From Blasia pusilla (Eukaryota; Marchantiophyta; Marchantiopsida; Blasiales): DNA of 64,000 nt. The DNA lies in assembly GCA_050084515.1 (NCBI GenBank), contig CM114273.1:4774001-4838000 (forward strand), written 5' to 3'. Under the pieces are notes generated by a model. That model saw only the letters and a program-made list of their open reading frames with translations, did no database searches and was not told the origin of the DNA. Below are positions 1-11,480 of the stretch, one piece after another. Within the stretch, counting starts at the first letter, position 1. Each line of letters opens with the position of its first letter. A program made the position numbers and the translations under genes.

Positions 1-1075
1 CAAATCCCAGTTGAAAAGAAGCGACAGTTTGAGGTTTACTGCTAGAGACATCAGTTACTCAGATACTAAATTCCCACAAGAACCAATTCACCACAAATGA
101 AGAGCTGACCACCAACATCTGTCGCAGATTGAAAAATGGATAAAAAGCTCAGGTCACGCCCTCCAGAGTGGGAGGAGGAAGGAGAGGAACACAAGTAAGC
201 CACAGCCTTGAACGGCTGTAGGCATCAAAAGCAATGGCGAAGAATACCAGATTTTGAAAGAAAAAAAGCAGGACCCGGATTCTTCTTCAGAATCACCATA
301 AGGAAGGCTTTAGTAGCATACTTTAGAAAGTCCATCACCGAGGCTCGCATCCTTAAATAAGACTTGAGAAGAACCTCCTGGACAGCTCGAATCTCTGCTA
401 TACACCGGAGAAAATTCCGCTGCCTGCCTGAATCCCATAGAGGAGAAGAGAAAAAGTCATAAACCCTGAATCCCAGATTTAGATTGAATTTTGTTTGTTG
501 GTCCCCGGGAAGCCCAATTGGGCCAATGGGACCCCTTCCACAAGTGATTAAGAATCATCGCCTCCGACAGCAACCCTCAAGTCCAGGATTTCGAACCCAT
601 TATCTTGTGGTTCCTCATGAAGGATATTTGCTTTTCCAATGTAGGACCTGGATTTTCTCCTGAGCTAGAGAGGACTTTGATAGATATCTTCATCATCGTC
701 TATGAGGATGCATTGATTACTTCTCTTAGTTGGAAGTTGTGAACCCCGGTGCATCGTCAAATCAAACACACACCAAGAATTTATATATGTATCGCTGGGG
801 TTTAGGGCCCCTCTCTTGGTTGAGATGCCCAAGCCCCGCTGGAGCCAGAGAACAGAGGAGAGAGGATAGGGATTTGCTTTTCCGACGAAGGCCCTGGATT
901 TTTCTCCTAAGGTGAAGTGGACTTGGATAACTATCTTAATCATTGTCTAAAGAAAGAAGAAGAGAAGAGAGGAAGGGTTTAGGGTTTAGGATATCTTGAT
1001 CATCGTCTAAAGAAGAGAAGAGAAGAGAAGAGTAAACCCAAAGCCTCAAGTCTGGAGAGGGCAGAAGAGAGTCAC
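1..1075. other. No gene recognised; intron or flank of TRM61
   Basis: No coding exon could be supported here. On the minus strand this stretch lies downstream of the TRM61 first exon, so it is probably intron. It contains a diverged duplication: the block starting near 627 (tgcttttccaatgtaggacc) recurs near 873 as tgcttttccgacgaaggccc, and both copies run on into a similar tail ending in a catcgtctaa-like motif. A third partial tail lies near 985-1,010. Short TTTAGGG-like runs near 977-990 are too few to be telomeric. Confidence 0.5.
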
Positions 1076-1527
1076 CTGGCAGCTTCTGCACGCTGCTCGT
1101 GAAAATCGAAGGAGTATATGTGACCAGTCGGTGCAGCAGCCCTTGCAAGGGCGGTGGTGAGAGACCCACTTCCAGTACCAGACTCCATCACCACACACCC
1201 GGGCCTCACCTCCAGATACGCAAGAACGAAGCTGATGTCCATAATGTACAAAATCTGCGTCCTGTGAGTCAAGACCAGCGTCCACAGCTGAGGGGTCGGT
1301 GCCAACAGGTGCACAAAGCCTCCCTTCTTCCCAGTCACCTTGCATCCGAACGGCTTCCCAATCCAGTCATTGTGCATGAACAGCCCATACCGATTCTGAA
1401 ACTCCCCGTTCCTGGCCACCGTCACCGCCTTCATCTGCTTGTAACTCTCGTACACTATCACCAGATCCCCATCCCCAATCACTCTGTCCCCACCCCCCCC
1501 TCTCTTTGCTTCCACTGATTGCAGCAT
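1076..1527 (-). CDS. TRM61: tRNA (adenine-58-N1)-methyltransferase catalytic subunit, first exon (partial)
   Basis: TRM61 is the SAM-binding catalytic subunit that, with TRM6, makes 1-methyladenosine at position 58 of tRNA in the nucleus. The exon encodes 150 complete codons from an ATG at 1,527. Residues about 20-60 carry the N-terminal region with the family signature NDWIGKPFG. Residues 77-93 carry APTPQLWTLVLTHRTQI, and residues 115-122 carry SAM motif I, ESGTGSGS. It closes on FDFHEQRAEAA. The reading stops inside an arginine codon at AG|GTGACT, a normal plant donor, so the rest of the gene must continue towards or beyond the window start. I chose the ATG at 1,527 because the codons further upstream are low-complexity Arg/Glu translated from the pyrimidine-rich tract. 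No downstream exon was found in 1-1,075. The exon has no internal lesion, so this looks like a working host gene. Confidence 0.88.
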
Positions 1528-1850
1528 TCCTCCCAGTTCTCTTTTCTCTCGTCTCCTCTCCTCTCTGCTCCAATCCACTCTACTCCCTTCTCTCCTCTCT
1601 CTCAACTCAACTCTGCATCATTCCTCTGTCTCGTCTCATCTCCTCTCACCTCCACTCTACTCAACTCTGCAGAGTTCCTCTCTCTCCTCTCACCTTCACT
1701 CCAGTCAACTCTGCAGTATTCCTGTCTCCTCTCCTCTCAACCCCACTCAACTCCGCAGCATTCCTCTCCTCTCCTCTCAACTCCACTCCACTCCACTCCA
1801 CTGCAGCACTCCACCTCATGCCTAGCTGCTACTGAACTGTTGCAATCTTG
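1528..1850. repeat. Pyrimidine-rich degenerate tandem repeat upstream of TRM61
   Basis: The plus strand is almost entirely C and T, with a loose unit resembling CTCAACTCTGCAGCATTCCT repeated several times between about 1,600 and 1,810. It lies immediately 5' of the TRM61 start, so in the gene's orientation it is a GA-rich leader or promoter tract. Plus-strand open frames here are Ser/Leu/Pro low complexity and not genes. Confidence 0.7.
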
Positions 1851-2312
1851 ATGTTCCTTGGGAGGTTGGGCTTGAACCCAAGCGACCGCACTCCCTCAAA
1901 GCCATCCTCTTTTTCTACCTGACGCGGTGAGTTCCTCGGCATCCTGAATGCTACTTTTTCTTGCCCAAATCTGCCAAAGTCCTCCCTCTAAATCCTGTCG
2001 GAAATCACCGACAGCTGCTCAGTTTCCTCGCCCTTCTCGCGCAGAATTGTCGTAGCAGTTGCTGTTGCAGCTGCGGCCGAAATCGGTGTCGAACTTGCGA
2101 TTGCAGATGTGCTTCTTCACGTTTCGTGGAGGCTGCAAAGAGTAAGACCTTTCACTACCAGCTTCACTCATCACCATCAGCGATGGCAAGCATATTGTGT
2201 GTGGAGGACTATTCTATGGAATGGAATGTTTGGGAGCATTGTGGGTCCAAGTCTCCTTGTCCTGTCAACCCATTAATGATGGGGTTTAGGTTCTCTCGAG
2301 ATTTTGCATCTC
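1851..2312. other. Intergenic, no gene recognised
   Basis: No supported gene. A short perfect hairpin lies at 1,995-2,014: CTGTCGG, loop AAATCA, CCGACAG. The 3' end of the neighbouring Helitron should fall near the right end of this stretch. Near 2,316-2,340 the minus strand reads AACCCGTGCATCACACG, which resembles the degraded GC-rich hairpin that often sits just before a Helitron 3' terminus. Confidence 0.4.
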
Positions 2313-2403
2313 TCAAACGTGTGATGCACGGGTTAAATAAGGTAGTATAGAGGGAAGATACATTTTATCAAATTTATTTTGTCTCAATATATTTTTATAT
2401 ATT

Positions 2404-4684
2404 ATATTTTGTACGTAATTATTTTTCTTATTTGAATGTTTATCTCTTCCAATGGTAATGTGGATGGAATTTCTTTTTCCTATTCTAAATAATGTTACAT
2501 ATAATTGACCATGAGAAAATAGAGGAGTAGACAAGTAAATGCCAACATTTTGCAAAGTTTGACTTTGCAACTTATTAATAGTCATAGCAAAAGCCAACCT
2601 AACAGGGAATTGAAACCTACGCAAATCAAATGGCAAACTAGAATCTGATGCAATCAATGGAATACGTGGAATAAAAACGCGATCTCCAATATTTTTCCCA
2701 ATGATAATTTCAGCATCGATGCAATGTCTCATAAATCCACGAATCACCAATCTTGTTCCATTTGCTTGTCCATGTGACCCATTCATGTTTCGTAAGAGCA
2801 TGATTGGTGCACCAATCTTCAAACACAAATTATGCGGAGGAAGTCCAGAAGGCAAGCATGTGTTCAAGAATTCAGTTGGATAGATATGACTAATTCTCTC
2901 ATTTGGAATAGAGTCGACGCTAAGGTAAATATGCTCCTGTACACAATATGTAATGTATTAGTGAGAAATGGAAATATTAGTATCCAAACTTCCAAAAAAC
3001 ATATTGATAGAAGTAAAAATGAGATAAGAGATATAATGTCTGCATTTATGTCGTCAACATCTTTATTTCTCAGAGCCAAAATAGTTGTATCTCTTAAGAA
3101 ATCAATGTCATGGAATCGGCTAAGAAAATCTCCATAGATCAAATCAATAAGATCACATATTTTGTTACTATTAGTAACAATATCATATGGTAATCGTATA
3201 AAGTCTTCTCCCAAATGAGGGTGTAAAAATACACGACCCTCTCCCACTTCCAATAACCAATCAGCAAAAGCTTGTTGTTCATCACGCAACTGACCATCCA
3301 ACATTTGAATTCTCATGTTTGTTTTCAACTTCATAACCCTTACATTAGACCAAAGAGATTATCTCTTTATGGTGGCTTGGATGATTTGCGGTCGATCCCC
3401 ATGACGAACAACAGGCAACACTTGACAAAAATCACCACAAAATACCATAAGTTTTCCACCAAACGGTAATTGCCGTAAATCATCCGAAACAACTCCCATG
3501 ATATCCTATAAGGTTCGATTCACGGCCTCAAAGGCATGACGATGAGCCATAAGTGCCTCATCCCATATAATGAGCATCGCCTCATGGATTAAACGCGCTC
3601 CATCACTATCGACCGATAAACTACCAGCAAAAAGGGAAGAAAATTAGAAGCTGAAATAATTTGAGTAATTAACAAAATTGAAGCTAATTAAGACAACTTA
3701 TGGTACTTACTTGCAAGTAGAGCTTTCATGAAGATTAATGGGGATCTTGAAGCGTGAATGAGCAGTACGTCCTCCGTCTAACAATAGCGCACCTATACCA
3801 GATGATGCTACGGCCAATGCTATAACTCTAACGGTTCTTACACTTGCAAGAAGAAGATTATATAAAAATGTTTTTCCAATTCCACCTGGACCATCGATGA
3901 AATTTTTTTTGGAGATGGTGGAGCATTCGCGCACATTTTATCAAGCTCATCATGTATAGCATCCCATATCATGCGTTGTCCTTCGTTTAGGCACGCTTCT
4001 CCCAATTGCACTTGCTCAAATAATTCTTCCGTGTCATATGATAGCTCTTGTTCCTCCAAATATGAATATGAATGAAGGCTTTCGAAATTAGCTTGGGGCA
4101 TGTCTGGGAAGTCAAATAGTCTCTTTCCTTGATCTTGTAAATAATAATGGACTTCCAATAATGCGGTATTAATAATAGCATCATCAACAGTAAGGTTATG
4201 AATTCCTCTTTTCTGTAATGGAAGAGTTCAAAAAAAGGTTAAAATTATGGTTAGTATCTGGGACTGTCAATGTAAGTGAGATGGAAAACGTTACTACTAT
4301 TAGGAATGAAATTGTTTTGAAAGAGTTGTAGTATTGGATTCTTACTTGACGTCGTTCATATAAGAGATCTTCGACCAACGGAACCAAGAACTGACTCCAT
4401 AATATTGCAGGTTGAGCAGGTGTGTTATAAGCTAGAATAATTGCAAAGAGTTGGCGTAATGAAGAACCCGTACGGATTATGAAAGCTTCTTCAAAGCAAG
4501 TAAACACCTCCCTATCATCCTCAAGAAGTCCTAATTGGATAGCAACCTCCTTGAATGTTGGACATAATATCCCATGAACCGTTCTTAAGCATTCGTATGT
4601 AGTTGCTCCTCGAACATGATGGAGGAGTAATCTCAACCGATGTCGTTCTCCTTCACCTATGACAAAGTAAAAAAGTGAGCTCAT
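2404..4684 (-). pseudogene. Helitron A PIF1-like helicase
   Basis: This is the 5'-3' SF1B helicase half of the element. Walker A GPGGIGKT is at about 3,893-3,870. Walker B reads IIWDEALM at about 3,577-3,548, and an FCGD-Q-LPVV motif follows near 3,440-3,410. The C-terminal part carries GAPIMLLRNMN near 2,810 and the conserved motif normally written INKSQGQTL near 2,560. Here that motif reads INKLQSQTL, so the Ser-Gln-Gly core is damaged, and this copy is unlikely to be an active helicase even if spliced. Several segments are separated by AT-rich, intron-like gaps (3,640-3,710 and 4,190-4,340). Confidence 0.82.
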
Positions 4685-5166
4685 CTATCTATATATAAAA
4701 GAAAATGGGTGAGGTTGGTATATAAAAAGGAGTAAATGTATATAAAGAATTTAAGTTTTTACCTGGATGAGTAAGGTATAAGCGGCCAATGGGATGGCCA
4801 CAATCATTAAATTTTTTCACCCTACGAATCCATCTCTTGTTACTCCAACGATAATATGAAGAGAAATTATATATAGATAATGTCGAGCAGTGGAGTCAAA
4901 TAGATTGGTAGCAAACCATTGGGTCAGAGTTGTCTCTCTATTTATTTGCAAAATATTTTGAGGAGCGTCAACATCATTGAAGCAGACTATTTGTTGCTCC
5001 GGAAGATGAACTGCTAATCTCACAATACTTGGAAGTTCAGCATGTAGAGAAAACTTGAAGAGACGCCAACATGCTTCTGAAGAAGATATATATATGGAAA
5101 AATAAGAATTCCAAGTATTCAAATTAGGAGAATGAACATGATGGATAAGAAATAGAATGGAATGCA

Positions 5167-7564
5167 TCACATCAATGAAGTAGCGGAATCATACCTCGCA
5201 TCAAGATATGATGTTGTCTTGTCAATAACGTCAATTGCATTGGATGTATCCGTGTCCTTTGACAACTTAAATGACACCGCATTAGACCCCTTATAGACAT
5301 ATTTGTATAAGTACTTGACGGCAGAAACACTACTTGTGATTTCAAGATTAATGTGACAATCGAAGAGGGTGCATAACATAGGATTGTAGCGCACAACCCA
5401 ACAATTATCTAGTGAATTTTGGCTCTTAATTATCGCCCTCCCATTCTCCAATCTAAAAAAATACAATAACAAATCATAAATATGCTTTCCAATACTACAT
5501 CATATGTCTTACAATAATACAGATAAGACAAAATTAAAAGATCCTTACCTACGATAGATTGGATAGCCATCTTCCGTCTCTGTAGTGTTGGCCGCAAAAG
5601 CCTTAGGATAGCCTTTGGTGCACTTTTTGGTTTCCTTATCCATACATGGTGCATTTGGATTTAATGGTCCACATGGCCCATGAACCATGCAATTAGCAAC
5701 AGTAGAATACAACCTTGGATGGGTAGATTGATCAGGGATCTCTACTGAAATAATACGATTATAATCATGAGTGGTACGAGGTTTATCCTCCCGTCCTAAT
5801 ATAATAAGAACGTGCACATGCGGCAAACCTCTTTTTGGAATTCCACCACATGGATGCATCCTGCAACTCGTCCCAATATGTGCTTCTTGATGATAAGCCT
5901 TAATAACTCTTTCTTTTTCTTCTCAAAAACCCTTACGACCAAATATGGTCGGTCCGCAACCGATTGACCAGGTAATAAGGCTGATGTAATCTCCTCCCAC
6001 TTTGGATTGCATGTCATAGTCAAAAAGTAGTCCGGCTTCCCCAAATGTCTTACAATTGCCATTGCATCTTGATACAATTGATGCATGTGACGCGGCCCTC
6101 CAGTAAAAGAAGAAGGTAATATAATGCGCCTCCCAACCCTGTGACTATCCACATCATGTTGATGCATGGCATCCTTTACACCTTGATATAATTCAACCCT
6201 TAACTCCTTTTGATTCAAGCGAACCCATGATAATCGTTGCATCTCTAGAGTTGCATAGAGGTCAACCATATATTCTTGAGTAAGTCGACCAAACCGCAAT
6301 AACCGATTGTCATCTTCGCCTCCAATCCGCGTTTGAAGTCGAAAACATACAAATTGCAAGGTCGTAACACTCTTTGTTTTTCTTTCCACAAAAATATCAC
6401 CATCAACTCTTTCCTCATCCATCCAATCTTCTAAAGGATCCACGTGTCCCTCCTCATGAATAATCCGGCCCAATCGTTCGGATTCTCTATGACCTTCAAT
6501 CCTCCCGAAGGGTATTCCAGGATGCCAACCTGCTTCACCATAGATAAATAGGAGAACAAAATGTAGTGGAATATATGCTTCATTGAGGTCTGATATACGC
6601 TTCACTCCTCCTCCATGTAGTCGTACAATTATATCACGATGGTCAACATGTTCACTACCATCACCCGGCAATATAGCCGCAACCTCAGAAGCAATTGGTA
6701 AATTATAACGCTTAGCATCGAGACCTCTCTTACTTGCCCGATCTGCATATTAATATCAGTTGCTTCATATGCCATATGACGAAAGATCTTCACATATGGG
6801 TTGCATGCATGTAACATGTCTTGTAGCCATCTCAAAATATCTAAATTAAGATTAGAAGATCTAGACATAACTCTTTCACGATTCTCCAATTCATTTGCGG
6901 TATCATGGATGTAGAGTTGAGCAAATTGGGGATGACCCCCCATATCATGATGTAAGGATCCAATAGAATGATAAATTTCGCCTTGGACCCTAAAGTGTCC
7001 AGTGCCACCTATTTGTTCATTTACATGCACTCCAGTAGAGGCAAGTTGAAGCGCAAAATTGTAAGCTCTAGCATGTGTAAGAAAATGAAGACTTCTAGGA
7101 CCAACACCTGAAATCAAGGATTTCAGGAATGGAGGAGACGATTTCAAGAGGGGTAAATGTATTCTCCCATGGCCACAACACATGCCATATGGTGAGTCAC
7201 TAATCTTTAAGCCTTTCACCCTTTCACATTTCCAATATAAAGCATGACATGATGGGCATATCTCTGTCATATAACCCAACGTATGACGACTGTTGACACG
7301 ATTCAAACTCTTCTGTAATCTCAACTTCCTAATATCATTTTCTTGGAAATTTGGTCTTCTTGCAAGATTCAATAATGTATTTAATCTTACAATCCTATCA
7401 ACAACAGACAACGGAGGAATCCTAGAAGCATTTTGTATAGTGGCACTTTCTGGAGATAACACAACTCCATTAATGGTAGAAGACAAAGGATCTACTCTTG
7501 ACCTTGCTTCATCCTCGGAACGGGGAAGAGTCGAAGAATTCTCAGCAACTTCATGTTGAAACAA
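5167..7564 (-). pseudogene. Helitron A Rep nickase (N-domain plus HUH motif)
   Basis: Rep nicks and joins single-stranded DNA during rolling-circle transposition. Between 7,564 and 6,640 there is a Cys-rich zone (EICPSCHALYWKCE, then GMCCGHGRIHLP) followed by GTGHFRVQGEIYHSIGSL, typical of the helitron-like N-domain. From about 6,120 comes LPSSFTGGPRHMHQLYQDAM, then FLTMTCNPKWEEI. The HUH motif GLPHVHVLI lies at about 5,812-5,838, with intact H-x-H. The catalytic tyrosine block KYLYKYVYKG lies near 5,295-5,325. The Rep active site therefore looks intact, but the protein is split across at least five frames, by introns (for example at 5,540-5,470) and perhaps frameshifts. Confidence 0.82.
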
Positions 7565-7904
7565 AATCGGAAGAGTGATAGGTAACTCAACTTCTCATAT
7601 CACATAAGTAGTAGGCCTTGTCGTAGATATATTATCGACAACTTCATGGAGTGCACTATGACGTAACTCCCGTCTTGGTGATGCATGTATCCGATATGTG
7701 GATGGAAGATGAAATTCTTGATTTTCTGCTACCATTCCTCCATCCTCATTAAAAGGCCTGAGAAAACATCAATATATTACATAATACATACAAATTAAAA
7801 ATGAACAATCAAAGATTTTCAGCGAGATGTAAAAAGTTAGATATGTACCTCATGGATTGACTACCAATGACCATAAGCTCTTCATTTGGAGTAGTTAGAA
7901 TACT

Positions 7905-8370
7905 TTGAACTACCATCGGAGTCTCAACTTGACCATGAAGCGCTTTCCTTCTTTTTCTATACTCTCGATAATAACACCTTTTTTTTTTTTTTTTTCTTTC
8001 AAGGCTTCCATTTTATCAGCACGAATAGCGCGTTTTCGTTTTTGGGCCTTGCCGCGTAGAACCTTCCGAAAACCACGTACATCCATAGGATTCAATGGAA
8101 TGGGAAGTCTGAAACAATACAGAAATGTTAAGAGCAATGCACTAACTTAAATTAAAAGTGAAGATTATGAAGGGTGGAAATGTGGACTTGTTAAATGATT
8201 GTAAATTTTGCAAACTTACGTTGGAGATGTTTCGAGAAGGAATTCCTCTTCAACAGGTGCTTTTTGAGCTAATATTTCCTTGCGACGTGCACGCCTTTTT
8301 TTGTGTGCGTTCACACACATCAATTTTCGGAAGTCACGCAAATGTGTCGGATTTGATGGAATAGGAAGTC
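7905..8370 (-). pseudogene. Helitron A N-terminal exons
   Basis: Two related blocks on the minus strand, near 8,370-8,222 and 8,115-7,905, both open with an LPIP(S/L)NP-like phrase followed by an FRK motif and a basic stretch. The first ends at a GTAAGT-like donor near 8,220. The same phrase begins Helitron B near 19,975, which ties them to the element. The repeated opening suggests exon duplication or two alternative first exons. The basic composition would suit DNA binding, but no named domain is visible. Confidence 0.55.
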
Positions 8371-8980
8371 TATGCAAAAATTCCAAGATTGTATCATTTT
8401 AGTATATACATACAAAACATGGGATGTAAGGCGTATCGTGGAAATGGAAATAGGTTGCTTCCATTGTTCTCCCAAAGAAAGGTGCTTACATCGGAGAGGT
8501 GTTCTTCAAGTCTTCGCTTTGTCTCCCTGAATTTTGTTGTAGAATCGGTATATTTGTGATAACACCTAGCGGCCGTCTCTCCACGTTCAATAATAATCCA
8601 CCTCCACTCGCCATCTACATTACACACCACAAAACTACTTATTAAAAAATGAAAAAAAAATTCATGTAAAATAGTAGAGAAAGACAATTATGAAAATTAA
8701 ATTGGAAAAATGAGAAGAAAAGAGAAAGAGAATGAAAAAGTTTCGAGCTAGACATAAACCAATTTTAGAGGAAGATTTTAAAAGAAAAATTTTAAGAGAA
8801 AAATTTAAAAGAAAAATTTTAAATATGAAAAAAATTTGGTGGGAAGAGGCAAAAAAGGAAAAAGGAAATCCGGAAGAGAAAATCGGAAAAAAAACCTACC
8901 GAACCTATCCCGAACCACCCATTTATCCAACCCTACCCGCAGTTGGCGCCGCCTCTAGTAACTTCTTGATGTTGCCTAGA
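8371..8980. other. No gene recognised; A-rich stretch
   Basis: A minus-strand open stretch (8,687-8,394) contains GEWRWIIIERGE and a Lys/Arg-rich tail. It may be a further 5' exon of Helitron A, but nothing confirms this. From 8,640 to 8,890 the plus strand is very A-rich and its open frame is Lys/Glu low complexity. Confidence 0.4.
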
Positions 8981-8981
8981 C

Positions 8982-9098
8982 CTAACGGTCCACTTTTTGT
9001 GGACCGTTAGATTATTGATCAAACCCCCTTCCCCCCTTCCCCCCTAACCCTTCCGTAATTAGGATCGTTCGATCCTAAATCAGACGGACAGCGTCTGA
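8982..9098. repeat. Cluster of three perfect hairpins
   Basis: Three unrelated perfect inverted repeats occur within 117 bases. At 8,982-9,010: CTAACGGTCCAC, loop TTTTT, GTGGACCGTTAG (12 bp stem). At 9,059-9,078: TTAGGATCG, loop TT, CGATCCTAA (9 bp). At 9,080-9,098: TCAGACG, loop GACAG, CGTCTGA (7 bp). A C-rich run of CCCCCTT units separates the first two. No flanking gene gives them a clear role. Confidence 0.85.
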
Positions 9099-9239
9099 GA
9101 CACGGCCGCCCCCACCCCTTCCCCCCTTCCCACCTTCTAACGGGACGCGTTCTCCCACTTCCTCTCACGTCCACTTCCAAGACGATGTGTTCGAGTTGCG
9201 CCCACTTGCCCCTCACAACCTCGCCCTCGGCCTCACGGG

Positions 9240-9640
9240 CTCCGCTCTCACACGGTTGTGCGTCACTTTACAACGTTCCAGGTTTCGTCTTTGGTCTTCT
9301 GCTCTAAGCCTCACGGGCTCCGCACTCTGCCTCGCGGACTCCGCTCTCACACGGCTGTGCGTCACTTGGCTGTGCATCATTCCAGGTTTCGTCTTTGGTC
9401 TTCTGCTCTAAGCCTCACTTCTCCTCACGGACTCCGCTCTCACACGGCTGTGCGTCACTCGGCTGTGTAGCATTCCAGGTTTCGTCTTTGGTCTTCTGCT
9501 CTAAGCCTCACGGGCTCCGCACTTCTCCTAGAGGACTCCGATCTCACACCGCTGTGCATCACTCGGCTGTGCAGCATTGTTGGTTCTCCCGTCTTTGGTC
9601 TTATGCTCGGATGGTTCGTTCTCCCGTCTTTGGTCTTCTG
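9240..9640 (+). repeat. Tandem array, unit about 93-104 bp, four copies
   Basis: The phrase CTCCGCTCTCACACGGCTGT recurs with small changes at 9,240, 9,339, 9,432 and 9,536, each time followed by a CGTCTTTGGTCTTCTGCTC-type phrase. Spacings are 99, 93 and 104. The open plus-strand frames across it are products of the repeat and have no recognisable domain. Confidence 0.85.
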
Positions 9641-10350
9641 CGTGGATGGTTCAACCTCGCTCTAAGCCTCACGGGCTCTGCACTCACTTGGCTGTGCTAC
9701 ATTGCAGCAAACACTTGCTCGGCAATGTTTGCGCTCACTCGGCAGTGCCAGATGGTTCCCGAATTCTGTTGTTTGGCTGGCTCATTAGGGTCTCGTGCAC
9801 ATCGTTTGGCGCGTGCTTTTTTAGTTGGCGAGTTTGAACACCAGTGCATGCTCGAGGGCACGGGTACGCCCTTGATTGATTTCTTGTCCCTCTGCCACCT
9901 CTTACCTTCATGCAAAAGCTATGTAGACGCGTCTGGTTGCGCATTTGCTTGCTGGTGCCTCCTTGCACCTGCTGTGCATTGTCCTTGTTGTCTAAAGAGG
10001 CCAAGCTATCTTAGTGGACTTAGTGATCTTGGTGTTGGTTTCGGTTTCTCCCTACATTTCTGATGCACTGCTCATTGGATGCAGTAAGGTGTCTACTCGA
10101 TGGAATAGTTCCTAGGTCTGGGTTCGCCTCCATGGGTTGGCGGTTGCACTAAGTTCTAAGGTAGCCCCATCATAATCCGCGTTCTCCCAGAGTTGAGTAC
10201 TGATAGCTAGGGAGGGAGAGTCTTGTGACAGAAATTCATACATGGGATACCACAACTTCCATAAGTCACTTGCTTCTCAAAGATAGCATTACATGTGTCA
10301 TTTGCTACAGATGATTCATCTGCAAACTCTTTCTCTCCTAGCTACGAAGG
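9641..10350. other. No gene recognised
   Basis: Continues the GC-moderate sequence of the array. One plus-strand open frame of 222 codons (9,395-10,063) runs through it, but its composition (Cys, Leu, Ser) and origin in the tandem array argue against a gene. I see no RNA gene or terminator. Confidence 0.4.
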
Positions 10351-10953
10351 TCATCTCCAAATATGTATATTAACTACGACACTCTTTCCAGTTGGTGCTC
10401 TCTGAGGTGACTTGTTCATCTCCTGTGGTTCTGAGACGCATGTAGTAGGTCTATCTACCTGAATAGGGGATGTCCTATGAGACTCCGAATGATGTTGTTT
10501 TACATTGAGGCTCAGAGTTCTCTGCCGTTTCTTTGCAGATCCCCTCTCGTTCGTGTTGACCCTCTCATTATTGGTCCTTCTAAGTCGATATGGGGGCGTC
10601 CCCTGGACTTCAATAAAAACGTCATTTCCCAAACCTTCAATTGGTTCGGGATGATACCCCTTGTCTGACAACGCAAGGTGTGATCCAGCAGGAAGGGAAT
10701 CCTTCACCCCACCTTCGAAGCCTGGAGCATGTTCGGGAGTGAGTCTCTCTCCCCAAGGACTGCTTGGAAAGTAAGACTTTTTCCACTTACTCAAATGCAT
10801 GACTTCTTCTCTTGATATGGGGGATCACTTGGAGCTTTCCAATGGTTCAACATCAGGTGACTTTACACCATAATGCTTTTTGGATGTAGTTGCCTTAGAC
10901 ACACTCTTCCCCTTCCCTTGTGTTGACTTGCGCGCTGTGACTCTGGTTGCCAT
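10351..10953 (-). pseudogene. Unrecognised open frame with one in-frame stop
   Basis: An ATG at 10,953 opens a Lys/Thr/Ser-rich frame beginning MATRVTARKSTQGKGKS. A TGA at 10,825-10,827 interrupts it, and the same frame then continues for 149 codons to 10,351. The continuation includes KWKKSYFPSSPWGERL, a Pro/Gly-rich centre and the basic run SAKKRQRTL. I do not recognise the family. The basic N-terminus and the position beside a tandem array suggest either a transposon accessory protein or a small nuclear protein relic. Confidence 0.3.
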
Positions 10954-10969
10954 GTTTGGTTGGATGTAT

Positions 10970-11480
10970 TTCGTTTTGCACCTCTGTCCAAAATGGCCGC
11001 AGGTCTGAGAGCCGTGCTCAAGAGCCGCTGGACCCGAGCCGAGTAGAGATCGTGTTGGAGCTGAGTCGAGTAGTAACCGTGCGCTAGAGCTGCAGCCGAA
11101 GTCGGAGCTGTAGATGGGCTCACAGTTGAAGCTGAATCTAAACGATCCAGCACCACTTGGATTGTTTTGCACCTCTATCCAAAATGGTCGTAGGTCTGAG
11201 AGCCGTGCTCACAAGCCGTGGACCCGAGCCGAGTAGAGATCATGCTAGGGAGTCGCTGAAGCTGCGGTCGGAGGTGGAGCGGGAGACAGAGTTGGAGTTG
11301 AGTCGAGTAGTAACCGTGCTCGGGAGCCGTTAGAGCTGTAGGCGGAGGTGGAGCGAGAGACAGAGCTGGAGTTGAGTCGAGTAGTAACCGTGCTCGGGAG
11401 CCGCTAGAGCTGCAGTCGAAGTCGGAGCTGTAGATGGGCTCACAGTTGAAGCTGATGAATCTAAATCAGACAGCACCACC
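10970..11480. repeat. Nested tandem repeats, periods about 190 and 87 bp
   Basis: A block beginning TTTTGCACCTCT near 10,975 recurs near 11,165 with the following CCAAAATGG and GGTCTGAGAGCCGTGCTC phrases kept, giving a period of about 190. Inside and after it, a shorter unit containing GAGTTGAGTCGAGTAGTAACC recurs near 11,290 and 11,372. Copies differ by point changes and small indels. Confidence 0.8.

Larger units (their letters stand above)
2313..8370 (-). mobile_element. Helitron A, autonomous-type but decayed
   Basis: A rolling-circle transposon read on the minus strand. From 5' to 3' it holds N-terminal exons (8,370-7,905), a Helitron N-domain and HUH Rep nickase (7,564-5,167), and a PIF1-like helicase (4,684-2,404). 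Reading frames are broken into exon-like blocks, some joined by plausible introns and others by real lesions. The order Rep then helicase in one polypeptide is the Helitron hallmark. It is homologous along its length to the plus-strand Helitron at 19,970-24,540. Exact termini (5' TC, 3' CTRR) could not be fixed by eye, so the boundaries given are those of the recognisable coding region. Confidence 0.85.

Noticed and set aside
560-620. GGATTTCGAACCC-like phrase resembling a tRNA T-arm
   Set aside because: No acceptor, D or anticodon stems could be paired around it, so no tRNA gene is called.
975-995. GGGTTTAGGGTTTAGG, telomere-like
   Set aside because: Only two units, with no extended array.
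1099-1518. Plus-strand open frame of 139 codons opposite TRM61
   Set aside because: Antisense shadow of the well-supported TRM61 exon, with no domain of its own.
1506-1851. Overlapping plus-strand open frames of about 110 codons
   Set aside because: Ser/Leu/Pro low complexity translated from the pyrimidine-rich tandem tract upstream of TRM61.
9395-10063. 222-codon plus-strand open frame
   Set aside because: It begins inside the tandem array at 9,240-9,640, has unusual Cys/Ser/Leu composition, and no recognisable motif.
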